Below, piece after piece: positions 24,428 through 36,917 of a DNA stretch of 64,000 bases. The DNA comes from Heterotrichella gracilis. Its lineage: Eukaryota; Sar; Xanthophyceae; Tribonematales; Xanthonemataceae. Both the position numbers and the translations under genes were made by a program. Location of the stretch: the NCBI GenBank assembly GCA_032358255.1, contig JAULBX010013318.1:1-64000 (forward strand), read 5' to 3'. Every line of letters begins with the position of its first letter. Within the stretch, counting starts at the first letter, position 1. The notes under the pieces are model-generated. The model saw nothing but the letters and a program-made list of their open reading frames with translations. It did no database searches and was not told where the DNA came from.

Positions 24428-27400
24428 ATGGAGGTGTCTGCACGATGGAGGGACCTGGCCCTGCTGCTCACACGGGATGGCAACGTGGTGGGGCCCGGGT
24501 TCGAGCCTGGACCAGAGCTGGGAGAGTTTTTGCATGACGACTGCCGTGTGCTGTGCGTGGGTGCCGGTGGTCTGGGCTGCGAGCTGCTCAAGGACCTGGC
24601 ATTGAGTGGCTTTGGAAACATAGACGTGATAGACATGGACACCATCGACGTGTCAAACCTCAACAGGCAGTTCCTGTTCAGGTACGGCTGTCACCGTCCA
24701 ACCCCTACTGCCAAACACCGCAACTCGGTAGTGTACACATGGTCAGCTCCTGGCATATGCATGCATTGCACTCCCCAACGCACCCCATCCGCCCAAGACA
24801 ACCCACTGCACTACCCAAGCCTATTTTGAATCTGGGTTCACACAGCCTCTGTAATCTTCAGTATCGTATCTCCTGGTCTTGGGGACAATCCCCAGTTCTC
24901 GTTGGCACCCACCACTCTGTAGGGTAACACGGCATTAATGTCAACACACACACAGCACCCACCACGGTGCCCACCATTTAAAACCCCCGAAATTCCAATG
25001 ACCCATTTCACTCCCCCTCCCTCCCCCCCCTCCAGGCTGCGCGACGTGGGTCGGTCGAAGGCGCAGGTTGCCGCTGAGCGAGTGATGGAGCGGGTGGCAG
25101 GGGTGACAGTGACCCCGCACCACGGCCGCATCGAGGACAAGGACCTGTCGTTCTATGAGCAGTTCCACGTCATCATCCTGGGGCTGGACTCGCTTGAAGC
25201 CAGGCGCTACATGAACCAGGTGGCGTGCAGCTTCCTAGGTGGGTGTGGGAAGGGGCCTCAGGGGCAGGGGCACAGGATCATGGTGAGGGCTGAGAGGGCC
25301 ATGCTGTGAAGGGGAGTGTTACATTAGTTTTGCCAGAGAGTTAGAGAGGCATGCATGGTGCATGGTGCAAGTGGCATGATGGATTACTGGCAGGGAATGG
25401 TGCATGCTGATGCCACGTGGATCAGCCATGCTTGCATGAATGGCAGCTCATCATCCGCCATGATGCATGCACTACCCGTGCGCCTGTGGTGGCCAGGGGG
25501 ACGCACATGGGGCTAAAATAGCGTACTTGAAGCCTTTGCACCACTGCGTGTGCGTGATACCAAGTGAGGAGGACAGCGGCCCTGGCACGAGCTCATGGAT
25601 CCGGCATGACCCACCGCGATGTGTTACATGACAATCGCTCCATTGTGCACGACAATCCTTAGTTGCCCTCCTTATATCAACCTCTCATGCTGCGCCATGG
25701 TTCTTAGTTCCCCCCCTTTTCGTCCAGAGTACGAGGAGGACGGCACCCCTGACCTGAGCACCGTGAAGCCGATGATAGACGGGGGCACTGAGGGGTTCAA
25801 GGGCCACTCGCGTGTCATCATACCGGGACACACGCCGTGCTTTGACTGCACCCTGTGGCTGTTCCCGCCGCAGACCAAGTTCCCGCTGTGCACACTGGCG
25901 GAAACCCCACGGTAGGGCAATTGGGCGAGTGCCTCCGTTGCAACATGCACATGTATGACCAGCATAGGGCATGACAATCACGCTTCCTGTTCTCAGCCCC
26001 CTTGCTGGTCCCCCCGGATACCGTGGCTCACATGCGCCAAGGGCAGGGCACATGAGCACACAGTGATCCGCATGGCCAACATGCTGACACTGAGGCACCT
26101 ACCGGTGCCTGCATGTGCACGTTAAGCCGCACCTGGCGCATTAAAAGAATCCAAGAAATGTGGTCTTGGATTGAGACTGGGTCATTAATCACCACAACCG
26201 CCTCCTCTGTGCTGGTGCCAGCCAACCCCATCCCCACCCACCCCAGGTCCCCCGCGCACTGCATCGAGTACGCGCACCTCATCCTGTGGCCCCAGCAGCG
26301 CCCAGGGGAGGACTTTGACGCGGACAGCGAGGAGCACATGCGCTGGGTGTACGAACAGGCGCGCAAGCGGGGGGAGGCATTTGGCATAGGGGTGAGTGGG
26401 AAGGAAGCACTGGCTGCACGGTGTGCGGCAGAATGCTGCTGCATGGTTGCAACCAGTTCCCCGTGCACGCAGTTGATGGGGGATGCTGCCTGTAACTCAC
26501 AAAGATTGATGCCACTCCTGCTCCATTGACCTCATGCCCAATCCGTGTGGTCCTGCGGCACCCCACTGTATATTGGAACATGGCCCCACCACCACACTCA
26601 CACTCGCGCAGGGCGTGACCTACCAGTTCACCCAGGGGGTTGTGAAGAACATCATCCCCGCCATCGCCTCCACCAACGCCATCATCGCCGCCTCCTGCGT
26701 GCTTGAGGCGCTCAAGATGGTGACCATGTGCAGCACAGGGATGAACAACTACATGATGTGAGGCCAGGGGGGAGGGGGGGAGGTGCATGGCGGCATGTGC
26801 AGTGCATGGTTGTGCAGCTGAATCCAACCACCTGTGTTGCGCTGCGGTCTGAGCATGGGGTTGCAAGTGTGTTTAAGCATGGTGTCTGCAGGTGAGCGAT
26901 GTTGACAATTCAAGTTGGGCTCAGTGCATGGATGGCGCGTCACCTCACACCCTCACCACCCTCCACTTCTCCAGGTACATGGGCAGCGAGGCCATCTACA
27001 CGCACACGGTGGCATACGAGAAGGACGCGGCGTGCCCGGTGTGCAGCGCGGGGGTGCCGCTCACAGTGCAAGCAGACGACACGCTGGAGCAGGTGTGGCA
27101 CATGGGGGGGCAAGAGGGGGGGTCTGCTGTAGGGCTAGTTGGGCCATATATATTTTCATTCCCACCTTGAGGAGTCAGCGTATTGGGATGTTTTGTTGCT
27201 TGTTGGCTCTCCACCGCGCCATCCGCTACTCTCGTACACACCCGTCATGTCACACACCCACACAAACACACCGCAGCCTTTCACCATGGTACCATCTTGG
27301 AGTGCACAATGCCGCCACATGAGCCCAGGTCAGCCCTGTCATCGCCCCCCCCTTTCTGCCTGCAGGTGATGGCCGCCATGATGTCGGACCCGCGCCTGTC

Positions 27401-27945
27401 CCCGCTCCTGTCCGCCCCCTCTGTCAGCTGCGGCGCCACCAACCTGTACCTGCGTGGCCCGCTGGAGGAGGCCACGCGCGCCAACCTGGCCAAGCCCATA
27501 CGGCAGCTGGTGGGGGAGGAGGGGGCGGTGATACAGGTGGGTGGCGGGTGTTAGTGTGGGTGCTTAAAAGGGTTGAGAAGTGGGTGCATGCTGGCAGGGG
27601 CGCTGGGCTGCTGTGGCCATGATGGTGGGGAAAGGGGAGGCTGACCTATGCAGTCTAGGGTGCCAGTGGGTGAGGGTAGCAAGTCGGGGGTGCAAGGTGA
27701 GGTGACAGTAGGGGATGCTACGGAAGGTGCATGTTCTCGTTTGGTTCTTATTTGCCCCTGTGCCCCAGGCACTGCTCTATCCAGCCGGTGGCATGGCCAC
27801 CATGTGGTGCGTGTGGGTTGTGCCCCAGCTGCCCACCAGCGCTTGTGTGCAGGTGAATGACAAGAAGCTGCTGGCGCCGCTGCGGGTGCGGCTGAGGTTT
27901 GACAAGGGGGCAAGCGGGGTTGCAGGGGAGAATGGAGGTAGATGA
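24428..27945 (+). CDS. UBA3/ECR1: NEDD8-activating enzyme E1 catalytic subunit
   Basis: Eight exons (24428-24681, 25036-25238, 25728-25911, 26247-26391, 26612-26757, 26975-27092, 27366-27536, 27853-27945) give 437 aa. The ATP-binding glycine loop is [10 protein letters not shown] (41-50), followed by [20 protein letters not shown], the ThiF/E1 signature. Zinc ligands are in CFDC (190-193) and CPVC (331-334). The catalytic cysteine is Cys207 in [12 protein letters not shown], which forms the NEDD8/RUB thioester. PAHCIEYA and [20 protein letters not shown] are typical of UBA3/ECR1. With an AXR1/APPBP1 partner it activates NEDD8/RUB for cullin modification. The C-terminal E2-binding domain is short (ends GVAGENGGR), so the last exon is the least certain. 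Confidence 0.94.
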
Positions 27946-29561
27946 CCCAGGTTGGGAGGAATGGCAGGCAGGGTAAGCGTGCGGCCTGTCGCAGTGAGCA
28001 AGGTTGCCACAGTCTGAGAGGGACCCTCTGATGGACCTCAGATGCTGGAGCTGCTGGGCAAGCATGGCTGGGTGCAGGTATTGGAGGCCGGTGGTGCAGT
28101 GTGCATGGGAGGGAGGGGTGGTGGAACAGCAGTGGTGCACCAGCAGATGGGGAAATTCGTCAGGGCAGGTGGCTGATGCAGACGTGACAACATTTAAGCG
28201 GGGGAAAGCGCTGCTGTAGTGAGTGAGGGGCTTTTGGAAATGATGACTGCCAGTGGATCATACGCAGCTGCACTGGAGGTCGCCATATGCTCTGTGTGCA
28301 CTGCAAAGGTAAATCACTGCAGTAGCTGGAATATATTATAGATTGTTTCATGACAAGATGTATTAGTGTCTCAGACAGAATGTACTCAACAAAGGCCCGC
28401 CATTGCGCGTCTTCGATAACCGCTGTGACGCGCTTACTAATAGCGGGTGTATACTTTACTGTAAACCTCAATATTGCATTTGCCAAACTGTGTCAGCCAT
28501 GTAGGATGTCCCCCAGACAATGAACATTGTCCACTGGGTAGACGTCTGGATCATCTGAATCAAACTTAATCAGATTTCAAATTAATCACCAGCGGCCGCT
28601 GCTGGCAGCCACTCATCATGGTATAGAGTCTGCAGGCATATGCACTCGGCACTGCACTCGCTCTGCACGCATGCAGTAGTTACTATGCAAGTACTTACTG
28701 TACAGTACGTACTACTGCAGTGACTGTCGACTGATCAGCAGTTTGGGACTGGTTCAGGATAAAGAGGACCATAATGTATTGTAGGCCTAACCTTGACCAG
28801 CCGTTCTGGCTGGTGTGGTGCCCTGGTTCGAGCCAGTGGCCCCCTAAATACGCCTCTGTGCGTTCCCTTTCTTTCTTTCTTTCTAACACAATTTGTGCAT
28901 GGCATGTTTCCTATAATGATTATCACTTAAAACACAGGGCCCTGGAATTTATTCGAAACTGTTTTAGAACATGGTATCGAATTTGAAACGGGTACCCAAT
29001 TCGCGAATTTTGGGGTAACATACCCTGCGCCAGTGACTATAAGGAAACTTTGTGACAATACATTAGGGCTGTTCCCTGGACGGAACGTTGGCAATGAAAA
29101 TCAGTATTGGACACAAGGCTTGGCGTGTACATACATATCATAATGGTGGAATCAAGGCGCTTAGCGAGTACATTTATATGGTGGAGTTAAGGCGCTGCCT
29201 ATCAGTAACGAAATCAGTATTGGACAAAACCAATCATTACGCAAAAAATTATTGCGCACTATTGTGCGCACCTTTTCAAATGAGTCAAAACTGCCAAAAC
29301 GGAAGCGTTGAATGTCAAGACTGGCTTGAACATAAATTTAAAACATGCAAAGACAGCAAAGATTAATGATGGCAACTAGTGTAGAACCCCAATTAGATCC
29401 TATTAATGTTGCAACTGCAATTCTGCATGCCACTTTCTACACTCTCCAAAATTGCAATTTCATGCTCCCTTGACCCACTTGAGACACACGCCTTACTGAT
29501 GATCCCGGCCCCAGAGGCACCCAGCTGATTGGGGGGTGGCACTTCCATGGGTGCCCTGCCA
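27946..29561. other. convergent intergenic region with repeats
   Basis: Between the 3' ends of UBA3 and the orphan membrane protein. It contains SINE-like copy B (28791-28884), a near-perfect 24-bp palindrome (28690-28713), and short diverged direct repeats at about 29099-29225 (ATCAGTATTGGACA occurs twice, as do two related motifs ending AAGGCGCT). No coding exon was supported. Confidence 0.5.
28791..28884 (+). repeat. SINE-like repeat, copy B
   Basis: It matches copy A at 852-955 over the core (CCTTGACCAGCCGTT to GTGCGTTCCCT). It has a good RNA polymerase III B-box match, GGTTCGAGCC at 28825-28834, and a (CTTT)n tail at 28867-28884. Together these suggest a tRNA-derived SINE. Confidence 0.55.
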
Positions 29562-31162
29562 TTATTCCAGCAACTTGATCACCCCATCGTACGACTGCCA
29601 CAGCCAGCTCTCGTCGCTTGCACACTCCTCCCAAGGACCAGCGCCATGCTGTACCTGCAGGGCTGATCCACCACGTGCACCCTCTGAACCCACCATAGGC
29701 TCCTGGCTGCCACAAGGGTCCCCATGCACCCTGGCCCTGTATCCAGGGGTGTCTGCACTCTTCCCATACCCACACATGTCCTTGATATCTTGATGAGCAC
29801 AGGCCAGTGACGAGGAGGCCCACTTGCGATCCCACTCAAAGCTGTGTGCGCTGTCGCTGCACTCGGAGGACCCAGCAATGGGTGGTGCAGCCTTCACTTC
29901 GCTAGATGGGAGATCGTTGTGGGAAATGCTCCTGCGGCGCAATCGAGCTGCAGGGTACCTGGGCGGCTTGGGCGGTAGTGGTGCGCGGGAGGCTGGCCAG
30001 GTGGCTGCTTTGACCAGGCGCAGCGAAGGGGCTGGGCGCGGCCATGACAGCGAGGGGCTGAAGTCTATGTCCTCTGAAAACCGGTACGCAGAGTAGTTTT
30101 GTGTATCAAACATCATTGTGAATGCTGTTGAGTCCTGCTGGTCATTGGTTTCCAATTGGTGGTGGGTGTGTGGTGGGGGTACTGGTGGTGGCGGGTCTGG
30201 GCGTTCAGCCTGCTGCTTGTCCCAGTCACACAGGTATGCCACAGCCACAGCCAGAAAGGCAACTGCGACTGCCACCAGGTATATAATAAGTGTGATGGTG
30301 AGGTTGCTGTAGTCATGGAGCCTGGCCGCTGGCTGCAGTGGTGGTGGTTCCACATCGGGATCCCCTGACCCTGGAACGCCACAGCACTTGATCAACCAGT
30401 GCAGAGAGAAAGCAGTGCAACCATGGGTGACTCAAGTTCACTGCTGTAAGACACAGATCTGGCTTATGTGCATTGCAAGTGAGTGGCTTCCCTGGGATTG
30501 GAGCTCGTGGTCAGCCAGTAGTGTTGACAACAACATTCCAACACATGGCCAGCAAACTGCAAACCGCTTCCAAGCACCCATGTGACGCTGTTCTCATGCT
30601 CTATTAGGAGCCCATGTGTGCGGTGCCCTGGGACCCACCTTTAATATGCGGTCTAAGGCCATTTTGCAGTTGCCACCCCCACCCCCACAGGTGGGGTCCT
30701 CCCCACGCACCACCCTGTGCAGCTGCTGTACTAGCTGCAACTGGCTGTCGTTCCTGTAAAGAACACATTGTGGTGAGCAGCCCGCAGAGTATGTATATCC
30801 ACTTGTCAGATCACTTCTGCCCGTTTCGGACCCTGCTTGCCACACACACACAAATACACACACAAACACTCACACACACACGCACACCACGGCTCAGCCC
30901 GTCCAGTCAGCCCCGCTGCGACCAGTGTGGATAGGAGAGAAAGTCGCACAGGGCAAATTGGCAACGGGATACTGCGTATTGAGGTTGGTCCGGTTTCAAT
31001 TACGGTTGGGTACCAGTCTCGAGAGGTGCAGGTAATGAGGCAGTGCTTGCGGGCAGCTGCACGCAAGCTCACATTCACGCAGGGTCGTACCTGTGGTAGG
31101 AAGAAGCTTAAGATCCAGGCAGCACCTAACACTGACAGACAAGCCGACACACGTAAGCTCAT
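29562..31162 (-). CDS. hypothetical single-pass membrane protein, 404 aa
   Basis: Three exons (30888-31162, 30639-30753, 29562-30386) close in frame. The N-terminus MSLRVSACLSVLGAAWILSF is a likely signal peptide. A lumenal or extracellular region with scattered cysteines (HCLITC, TCGGGGGNCK, CCGVPG) is followed by one transmembrane helix (ITLIIYLVAVAVAFLAVAVA) and a long Pro/Ser/Arg-rich tail ending QSYDGVIKLLE. This topology fits a type I membrane protein or receptor-like protein, but no ligand or kinase domain is visible. The first intron starts inside a CA repeat, and the acceptor before TGCTGT at 30386 is weak, so that boundary is uncertain. No family recognised. Confidence 0.55.
30841..30887. 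repeat. CA-rich microsatellite in intron 1 of the membrane protein gene
   Basis: Runs of CACACA and ACACAC lie directly against the exon at 30888, so the predicted donor (GTGTGCGTG on the reverse strand) is itself part of the repeat. Confidence 0.7.
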
Positions 31163-32545
31163 GCTCGTCGTGTTCCTCAATGGGGCGGCTCTCGTGGTGC
31201 CGTGGCATGCCGCTGCCCAATGCGTCCACCCGTTGACCTCGCAGGAGGTACTGATAGCTGTTGGCACTGGATAGCAAACTGGTGGAAGCACAACTCAAAC
31301 AAAGGTCGATTAGGAACGTCAGGCCACTTTCAAGGTGCCGAAGTAGCGATAGCGGCCGCTTCCGGAACTATACAACGTCGCAGACCTACCCACACCCGAA
31401 CTGTGTTAGGGTTTTTAGGGTTTAGAGTTCCCAGGCGATTGGCGCTCTTTATTCCTTTTTTTTTTTTTTTGTTTTTGTTTTTTGAAGGTGTCCACGTTAC
31501 AGTTGCAGCCGAAGGGCCTGGCACGCCAAATGGAGGCGCAGCACCACACTCAGGGGGAATAGATGGACCCCCGTGCTGTGAGCAGTTCCCAGGATACCTT
31601 GGCAAGTGGAGGGGTGAGCACATATAGTGCCGGGTGTGCGCCAGAGCGCCAAGTGACAGGCTTCAAGGCGCTGCAGCCTAGTAAAATATAGCAGAGTTCC
31701 AACGGTCCCTATCTAGGTCGTGCACACAGCACACCTGCACGTATTCCTGGCCCACCCCTGGTCCGAGTAGTGCTGGCAGGAACGCTTTTGCAAAGGGAAC
31801 CATGGTCAAAGTTTCCTAGTTCAATCAGCTGGCACACTGTGTATCTGAGAGGCTCACTGAGAGGCGGGTCACCGCCAGGAAACTTCCAAATGTATTCTGG
31901 TTGCTGCCCGGCTTGTCTGTGTTTTTCAACATTGCTGGTTGTGGTTTGCCGCCGTGTGTGTGGGCGTTCTGTTTCTTTCTTTCTTTCTTTCTTTCTTACA
32001 ATGGTTACCGGCACTTTTCCCGATACACTGTGCAGCATCACATGCCGGGTTTGCAAAATAGGAACTGAATCACCCCTCTTTCTCACCAGCACAGCAACTG
32101 CGGTCTGCTCCTAAGGGAATGGCCCTGCACAACCGGCACAAATGCTGCACAACAGGCACGTTTGCCAGCCACCCCTCACAAACCTCGCCAAGCACAAAAT
32201 AACGGCACAACTAAAAGCTCATTACCCTCTACTTCACTCCAACGCATGGCACAGAGCAACACGTTGCTGTCCGCACAGGCGCACATGCATAGACAGGCAT
32301 ACAGGGGCACTTGTACATGCGAATGTTGCCACGCTATTGTGTCCAGCACCGTAGTATCCCGCCCCCCGCTTGCCGCCCGCTGTCTCATAGCACCCCTTCC
32401 TCACAGGCACCATACTGCTCTCTCTCCCCCACACACTACCACTCGTACCCCCGGTCGCCCTCCCCACCCACCCCCCCAAAAGTGGAAGCCACGCCTGGCT
32501 TGCTGTTCATGCGCGCGCGTCCTCCCATTGCCCACCGCGCCGGCT
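31163..32545. other. intergenic region with telomere-like motif and pyrimidine tail
   Basis: Between two reverse-strand genes. It contains a telomere-like motif (31406-31424), a T-rich run (31456-31486), and a (CTTT)n tract (31972-31997) preceded by GTGGGCGTTCTG, which resembles the tail of the SINE-like family. No coding exon is supported; open frames in 31200-32100 look like chance. Confidence 0.45.
31406..31424 (+). repeat. interstitial telomere-like motif
   Basis: TTAGGGTTTTTAGGGTTTA is a short imperfect copy of the plant/green-algal telomere unit TTTAGGG. Similar motifs occur in introns at 43100-43116 and 63281-63302. Confidence 0.6.
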
Positions 32546-33826
32546 TCACTTGCGGTGGAACGATATCACATCCCAGTAGGTCATGCCCGTCACTATTGTG
32601 AGCACCAGCGTGATGAGGCCACACAGGACCACGGGGCCAACGCGGTCATCAAAGAAGCCAACCTGCAAGGGGGGAGGGGGGTATGTGTGAGACGGAGAGG
32701 GTGTTAGTTTGTGCTGTGCCGGCATGCGTGCCTGTGGGTATGGTGTGGCTTTGAGCGGTGGCTAAAATTGCGTCAGCCCATGAGGAGCAGCAGGTTTGCC
32801 CAGCAGGTGCAGGTGCCAGGGGCGTGGCCACGGGAGCCAACAACAAACCACTCTCAACCTAGGATGATATTCCACCCAGGCAGCAGCTTTTAGGCTCGTA
32901 CAGTGCATGGCAAACCTGTTACGTGCACATGAGACACACCATGTAAACGTGTGTGCTACGTGCTTGACATGGTTGATGCAACGCCGCACTCCTCCCAGGC
33001 CCCCAGCCCCGCCGCTGCCGCGCACCTGCTTCCGCTCCATGTTTTTGCTCCTGAAGTAGAAGGTGGTCTGCGCGTATGCGATGATGACGATGGCCAGCGG
33101 CGTCATGATGAGGGTGATGAAGTCAACGGCCTTGTCGGATATGGGCCCCTTGGGCTGCGTGGGGTCCTCATCAACCACTGCAAACCCCGCCATGAAGGTG
33201 GCCACCCCGCCTATCACTGTGGCCATGGACAGCCATGACAGGAGGGTGCGCTCGTTGGCTGCGGGGGGGGGGGGTGAGGTTGAGGTTAAGGCGGGTGGGA
33301 GGGGCAAGGGAGGCGGTGGTAGCAGGGGTTGTGGCAAGGTTGGGAGTGGAGCTAGGGTTTGTACAAGAGCTGGGGGTGGGGGTGACAGTGCTTGCCCAGC
33401 AAAGCCCGGAATTGTAACACTGCTGCGATACCCCTGCCCACAAGCTGACCGCTCGGCCCTTAGAGCCTTGGAGCAGGGTTCCATATAGGGTACCCCACCC
33501 AAGTCCTCCCTCCCTTCCAGCCACCGCCAGGACACCAGTGTGGACTAATCTACCCCCAGACACCCTTAAATACAGCCAATATCCTTGCTAATGACACAAA
33601 ATTGGCTGGCTTACAAGCAGTTTTGTGCGACTACCTTTCCACCCCGGCTAATCACACCAGTGCATGCACACATGCATGCATAAAGGCCCCCCTGCCCCCC
33701 CGCACCGAAGTAGCTCTTGGGCTCCACTCGGATGGGTATCTTGCGAGGCAGCTGGTACAGTGCGCCTGTGGTGTGCGTGCGTGTTCCGAACAGGTTGTCG
33801 GTGATGGGGTTGGAAGGGAGCGACAT
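32546..33826 (-). CDS. VTC1: VTC1-like vacuolar transporter chaperone (DUF202 membrane protein)
   Basis: Three exons (33706-33826, 33026-33258, 32546-32662) give 156 aa ending in TGA. The protein has a short cytosolic N-terminus, then the conserved block RVEPKSYFANERTLLSWLSM and three hydrophobic helices (about 45-65, 85-105 and 125-145). YFANERTLLSWL is the DUF202/VTC signature. Small VTC1-type subunits form the membrane part of the polyphosphate-synthesising VTC complex on acidocalcisomes or vacuoles. Length and topology fit VTC1; no SPX or polymerase domain is attached, so it is not VTC2/4 of that complex. It is divergently arranged with the dehydrogenase at 34461. Confidence 0.88.
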
Positions 33827-34460
33827 GGCTGCCCTGCTGAGGCGTCCAGGCAGGGTCAAGCTGCGTGTCTGGTGTCAAGGCAGGCGAGGGCCAGGGACCG
33901 GTGGGCGCAGTACAACTGCAATTTCGGACTTCTTTCTGCGGGATAGGTGCGTGGTTGCGTGCCCATTTGCTGGTTTAGGCACACCAGCTCGAAGGAATAT
34001 TTTCTGCAACAACACCAGGGGTGGATTTTCCGCCCTCGCTTACATGCATGCATTGGGCGTTCCCGCCACTCCGAACACAGGCAACATAACACTTTGCAAC
34101 CTGTGTCCCCAGGGCAATACTTTACAGGCCAGTATCTAAAGCATACGGCAATCTTCTTCCATCACCTGTGCACTCTTGCAGCCCTGCGCACCGCGCACAC
34201 CCTGCTTGGCAACCACATGCGGTCACCTAGCTGCACTGCTGCTCAACGAATAGCCACAGCCTTCACAGGTAGTGTAGGAGCAGTAGAGGTCAAAACATAT
34301 CCATCCAGCGCGTTGTATATGTGGTGTGCACAGAGTGCCACTCTTGGCCTTTTGGGCCCCACTGCTGCCACACAGTACCTACCCTTGCACCCACCTGTTT
34401 GCAGCTCAAAGACCCTTGCGACCTGTCCGAGTGCTCTCCCGCCGACAGTGTGTTCGGGCC
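33827..34460. promoter_or_regulatory. divergent intergenic region, probable bidirectional promoter
   Basis: The 634 bp between the start codons of the VTC1-like gene (reverse) and the dehydrogenase (forward) must contain both promoters and 5' untranslated regions. No clear TATA box or other element was recognised. Confidence 0.35.
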
Positions 34461-36550
34461 ATGGCTGACGTTGCCCCGCCCTACCGCACCGTGGCTGGCA
34501 AGACGGTGGTGGTGACTGGCGCCAGCAGGGGTATAGGGCTGGAGGTGGGAAGGCACACCACCCTAGGCACTATACACCCCTGCACTGGGCACCACAGGAT
34601 CTCATACAGTCACAGGTCCTCCTCACCGCTTGCCTTCTCTCTCACGCACTGCACCGCTGCCAGCCCATGCAGGCAGTCCAACCAGTCCACTACATAGCCT
34701 GCAGCTAGTCGTTAGTCATCCAGGGCAGGGCGCAAACACAAACTCAGTGTGTCCCACATATTACCCAACACATGTGCACAGACTCCCAGTGTGGGAATAC
34801 ATGTGGCCATGAGGTGGTGGTCATGACAGTGCCCCTCCTCACCCGCACCCCAATAGTTACGACTTTGCCCCTCCGCACCGGCACGCGCAGTTTGCCCGCC
34901 AGCTGTCCACCCGAGGTGCAGCGGTTGTGGCCACAGCCCGCCAACCAGACAGCGCCGACAGCCTGCAGCAGCTTGCGGCAGGGTCAGGCGGGCGCGTCCA
35001 AGTGGTCCAGCTGGATGTGGCTGACCCTGCGTCCATAGCAGCCTTCGCCAAGGGGCTGGCAGGAGTGACCAAGCATGTGGATGTGAGTAGTGTTTAAGGG
35101 GTTGGAGGGGAGCAGATGAGGGCGCAGGAGGGGGGAACGCAGGTTTACATGTGTGACCGATGAAGGGGTGCTGGTTCCAAATTAGCTGGGCGTGTACCAC
35201 ACCATGCAAGGCCATGCCAGGTGGTCAATTCTGCTGACACGTGCTGGAGTGCTGGATTGACCAGCCTTGTCCAGGTGCGACAACAACTGCATGTACCCCA
35301 ATTTTGCATCATGTGCGCACCACTGCCCTCAACAAATAATGCATGCCCTACTGCCCATCCACTCAGCGGTCTCCTCCCTCGCTCTCTCACAACCCCCCCT
35401 GCCCGCCATGTGTGCAGTTCCTGATCAACAACGCGGGCATCTACCTCAAGCGCGCCCCCTGGGGCCAGGTGGATGCCGAGGACATGGTGGCGCACTTTCG
35501 CACAAACACGCTGGGGCCGCTGCTGGTGGCGCAGGCGCTGTGGGGAGTGGGCCTGCTGGGGGGGGAGCATGGGTCCGTGGTGGCAAACATGACGTCAAAG
35601 GTGGCTGCTGCATGGGCCGTGGCGGCATGCATGGGGCACGGGCCATGCATGGGTCTCTGCACGCATGCCTTGCGTCACATGATGCTGCACGCATGCAGTT
35701 TCGTGCCACTCCTGGGGTGCATGCATGTGGGTGGCGTCACTGTTGTTGCTCCACGTGCGGGCGGTGCCATGGGTGCATGCTGTGGAACGAACATGATGCT
35801 GATCACTGGTGACATCTGTGGCAGAGGGAGACCATGCCATGACATGGTGCCACATGCAGCATCTTGGCTCAATAAGCGCGGCGTGGTTCTTAATGGCTGT
35901 GCATGCCCTGGTTCCAGGTTGGCAGTGTGGATGACAACAAGAGCGGCGGGGGCTATGCATACCGCGCATCCAAGGCAGCACTGAATATTGGTGCGCTTCA
36001 TCCAGTGCACATACAGCTGCTCATGGTGATTATTCTTGAAATGGTTGGTCAATGTGGCTTGTAAGCACGCCGTGCACGCACTTCTGATGCTGACATGGAC
36101 TTGTTGATGCTGACATGGACTCGTTGATGCTGACATGGACTTGTTGATGCTGACATGGACTTGTTGATGCTGACATGTAGTGAAGTAGCTTGTACTGTGC
36201 ACAGTACAAGCTTCTTAACCAAATGTGAATTATAATAAAATGCGACTAAATTGCGACATTGCGGTTTAATTTATCACTTTGTCAGGTACTGCTCATTGCG
36301 ATGGGACATCTATTTCACTCATTATTCATAAAACACTTGTGCAGTGAACAAGTCGATGTCCATCGACCTTGCCCCCAACAACATCCAGTGTGTGCTGCTA
36401 CACCCCGGCTGGGTGCGCACAGACATGGTCAACAACACAGGCCTCATCGACACCGAGGAGTGTGTGCGCGGACTGCTGTCGGTGCTAGAGGGCGAGGAGG
36501 AAATCAATGGGCAGTGGTTTGACTACAAGCACGAGCAAATACCGTGGTGA
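34461..36550 (+). CDS. short-chain dehydrogenase/reductase (C-factor/carbonyl-reductase-like)
   Basis: Five exons (34461-34544, 34891-35082, 35418-35600, 35918-35990, 36345-36550) give 245 aa. The cofactor loop TGASRGIG is at 19-26, the NNAG motif at 96-99, and the catalytic pair Tyr168/Lys172 in YRASK. DVADPASIAAFAKGL and LHPGWVRTDM are typical of classical SDRs, especially the C-factor subgroup. It is a probable cytosolic NAD(P)H-dependent oxidoreductase; the substrate cannot be predicted. Intron 4 contains a 20-bp tandem repeat. Exon 3 ends just after NMTSK, so the usual catalytic serine is probably in the MTSK/GSV area. Confidence 0.92.
36085..36177 (+). repeat. 20-bp minisatellite in SDR intron 4
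   Basis: TGATGCTGACATGGACTTGT occurs four times in tandem (the second copy has one change, ACTCGT), followed by a partial fifth copy. It lies entirely inside the intron between exons 4 and 5 of the dehydrogenase gene. Confidence 0.9.
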
Positions 36551-36917
36551 AAGGCATGGTCAGGTACAACATGCAAATGTGCCCGTGGCAATACATGAAG
36601 GCTGCGGGGTGGGTTCGGGAAAGTCCAATGTTATCTAATTCACCAAAAGTAGCAAGCAGCAACGGCATCCTGGCATTGTTCGATAATCGTGTTTGGGTGC
36701 ACAAGCAGGGGTGCAAAGCTGACTGCTTGTGAAATGTGAAGGCATTTTATGCAACATATAATCATTAGCTTCTAAAGGTTCTGGGAGTTTAGTGTTGCGA
36801 TTTATCAAATCGTGAACCACTTAAAGTCAGTATAGACAGCAAAACCTGACAACCTCTCTTCATATACTCACGCTCACAGCCTGCATGCACAAAGTACATT
36901 GCCATGCAAGCCACTGG

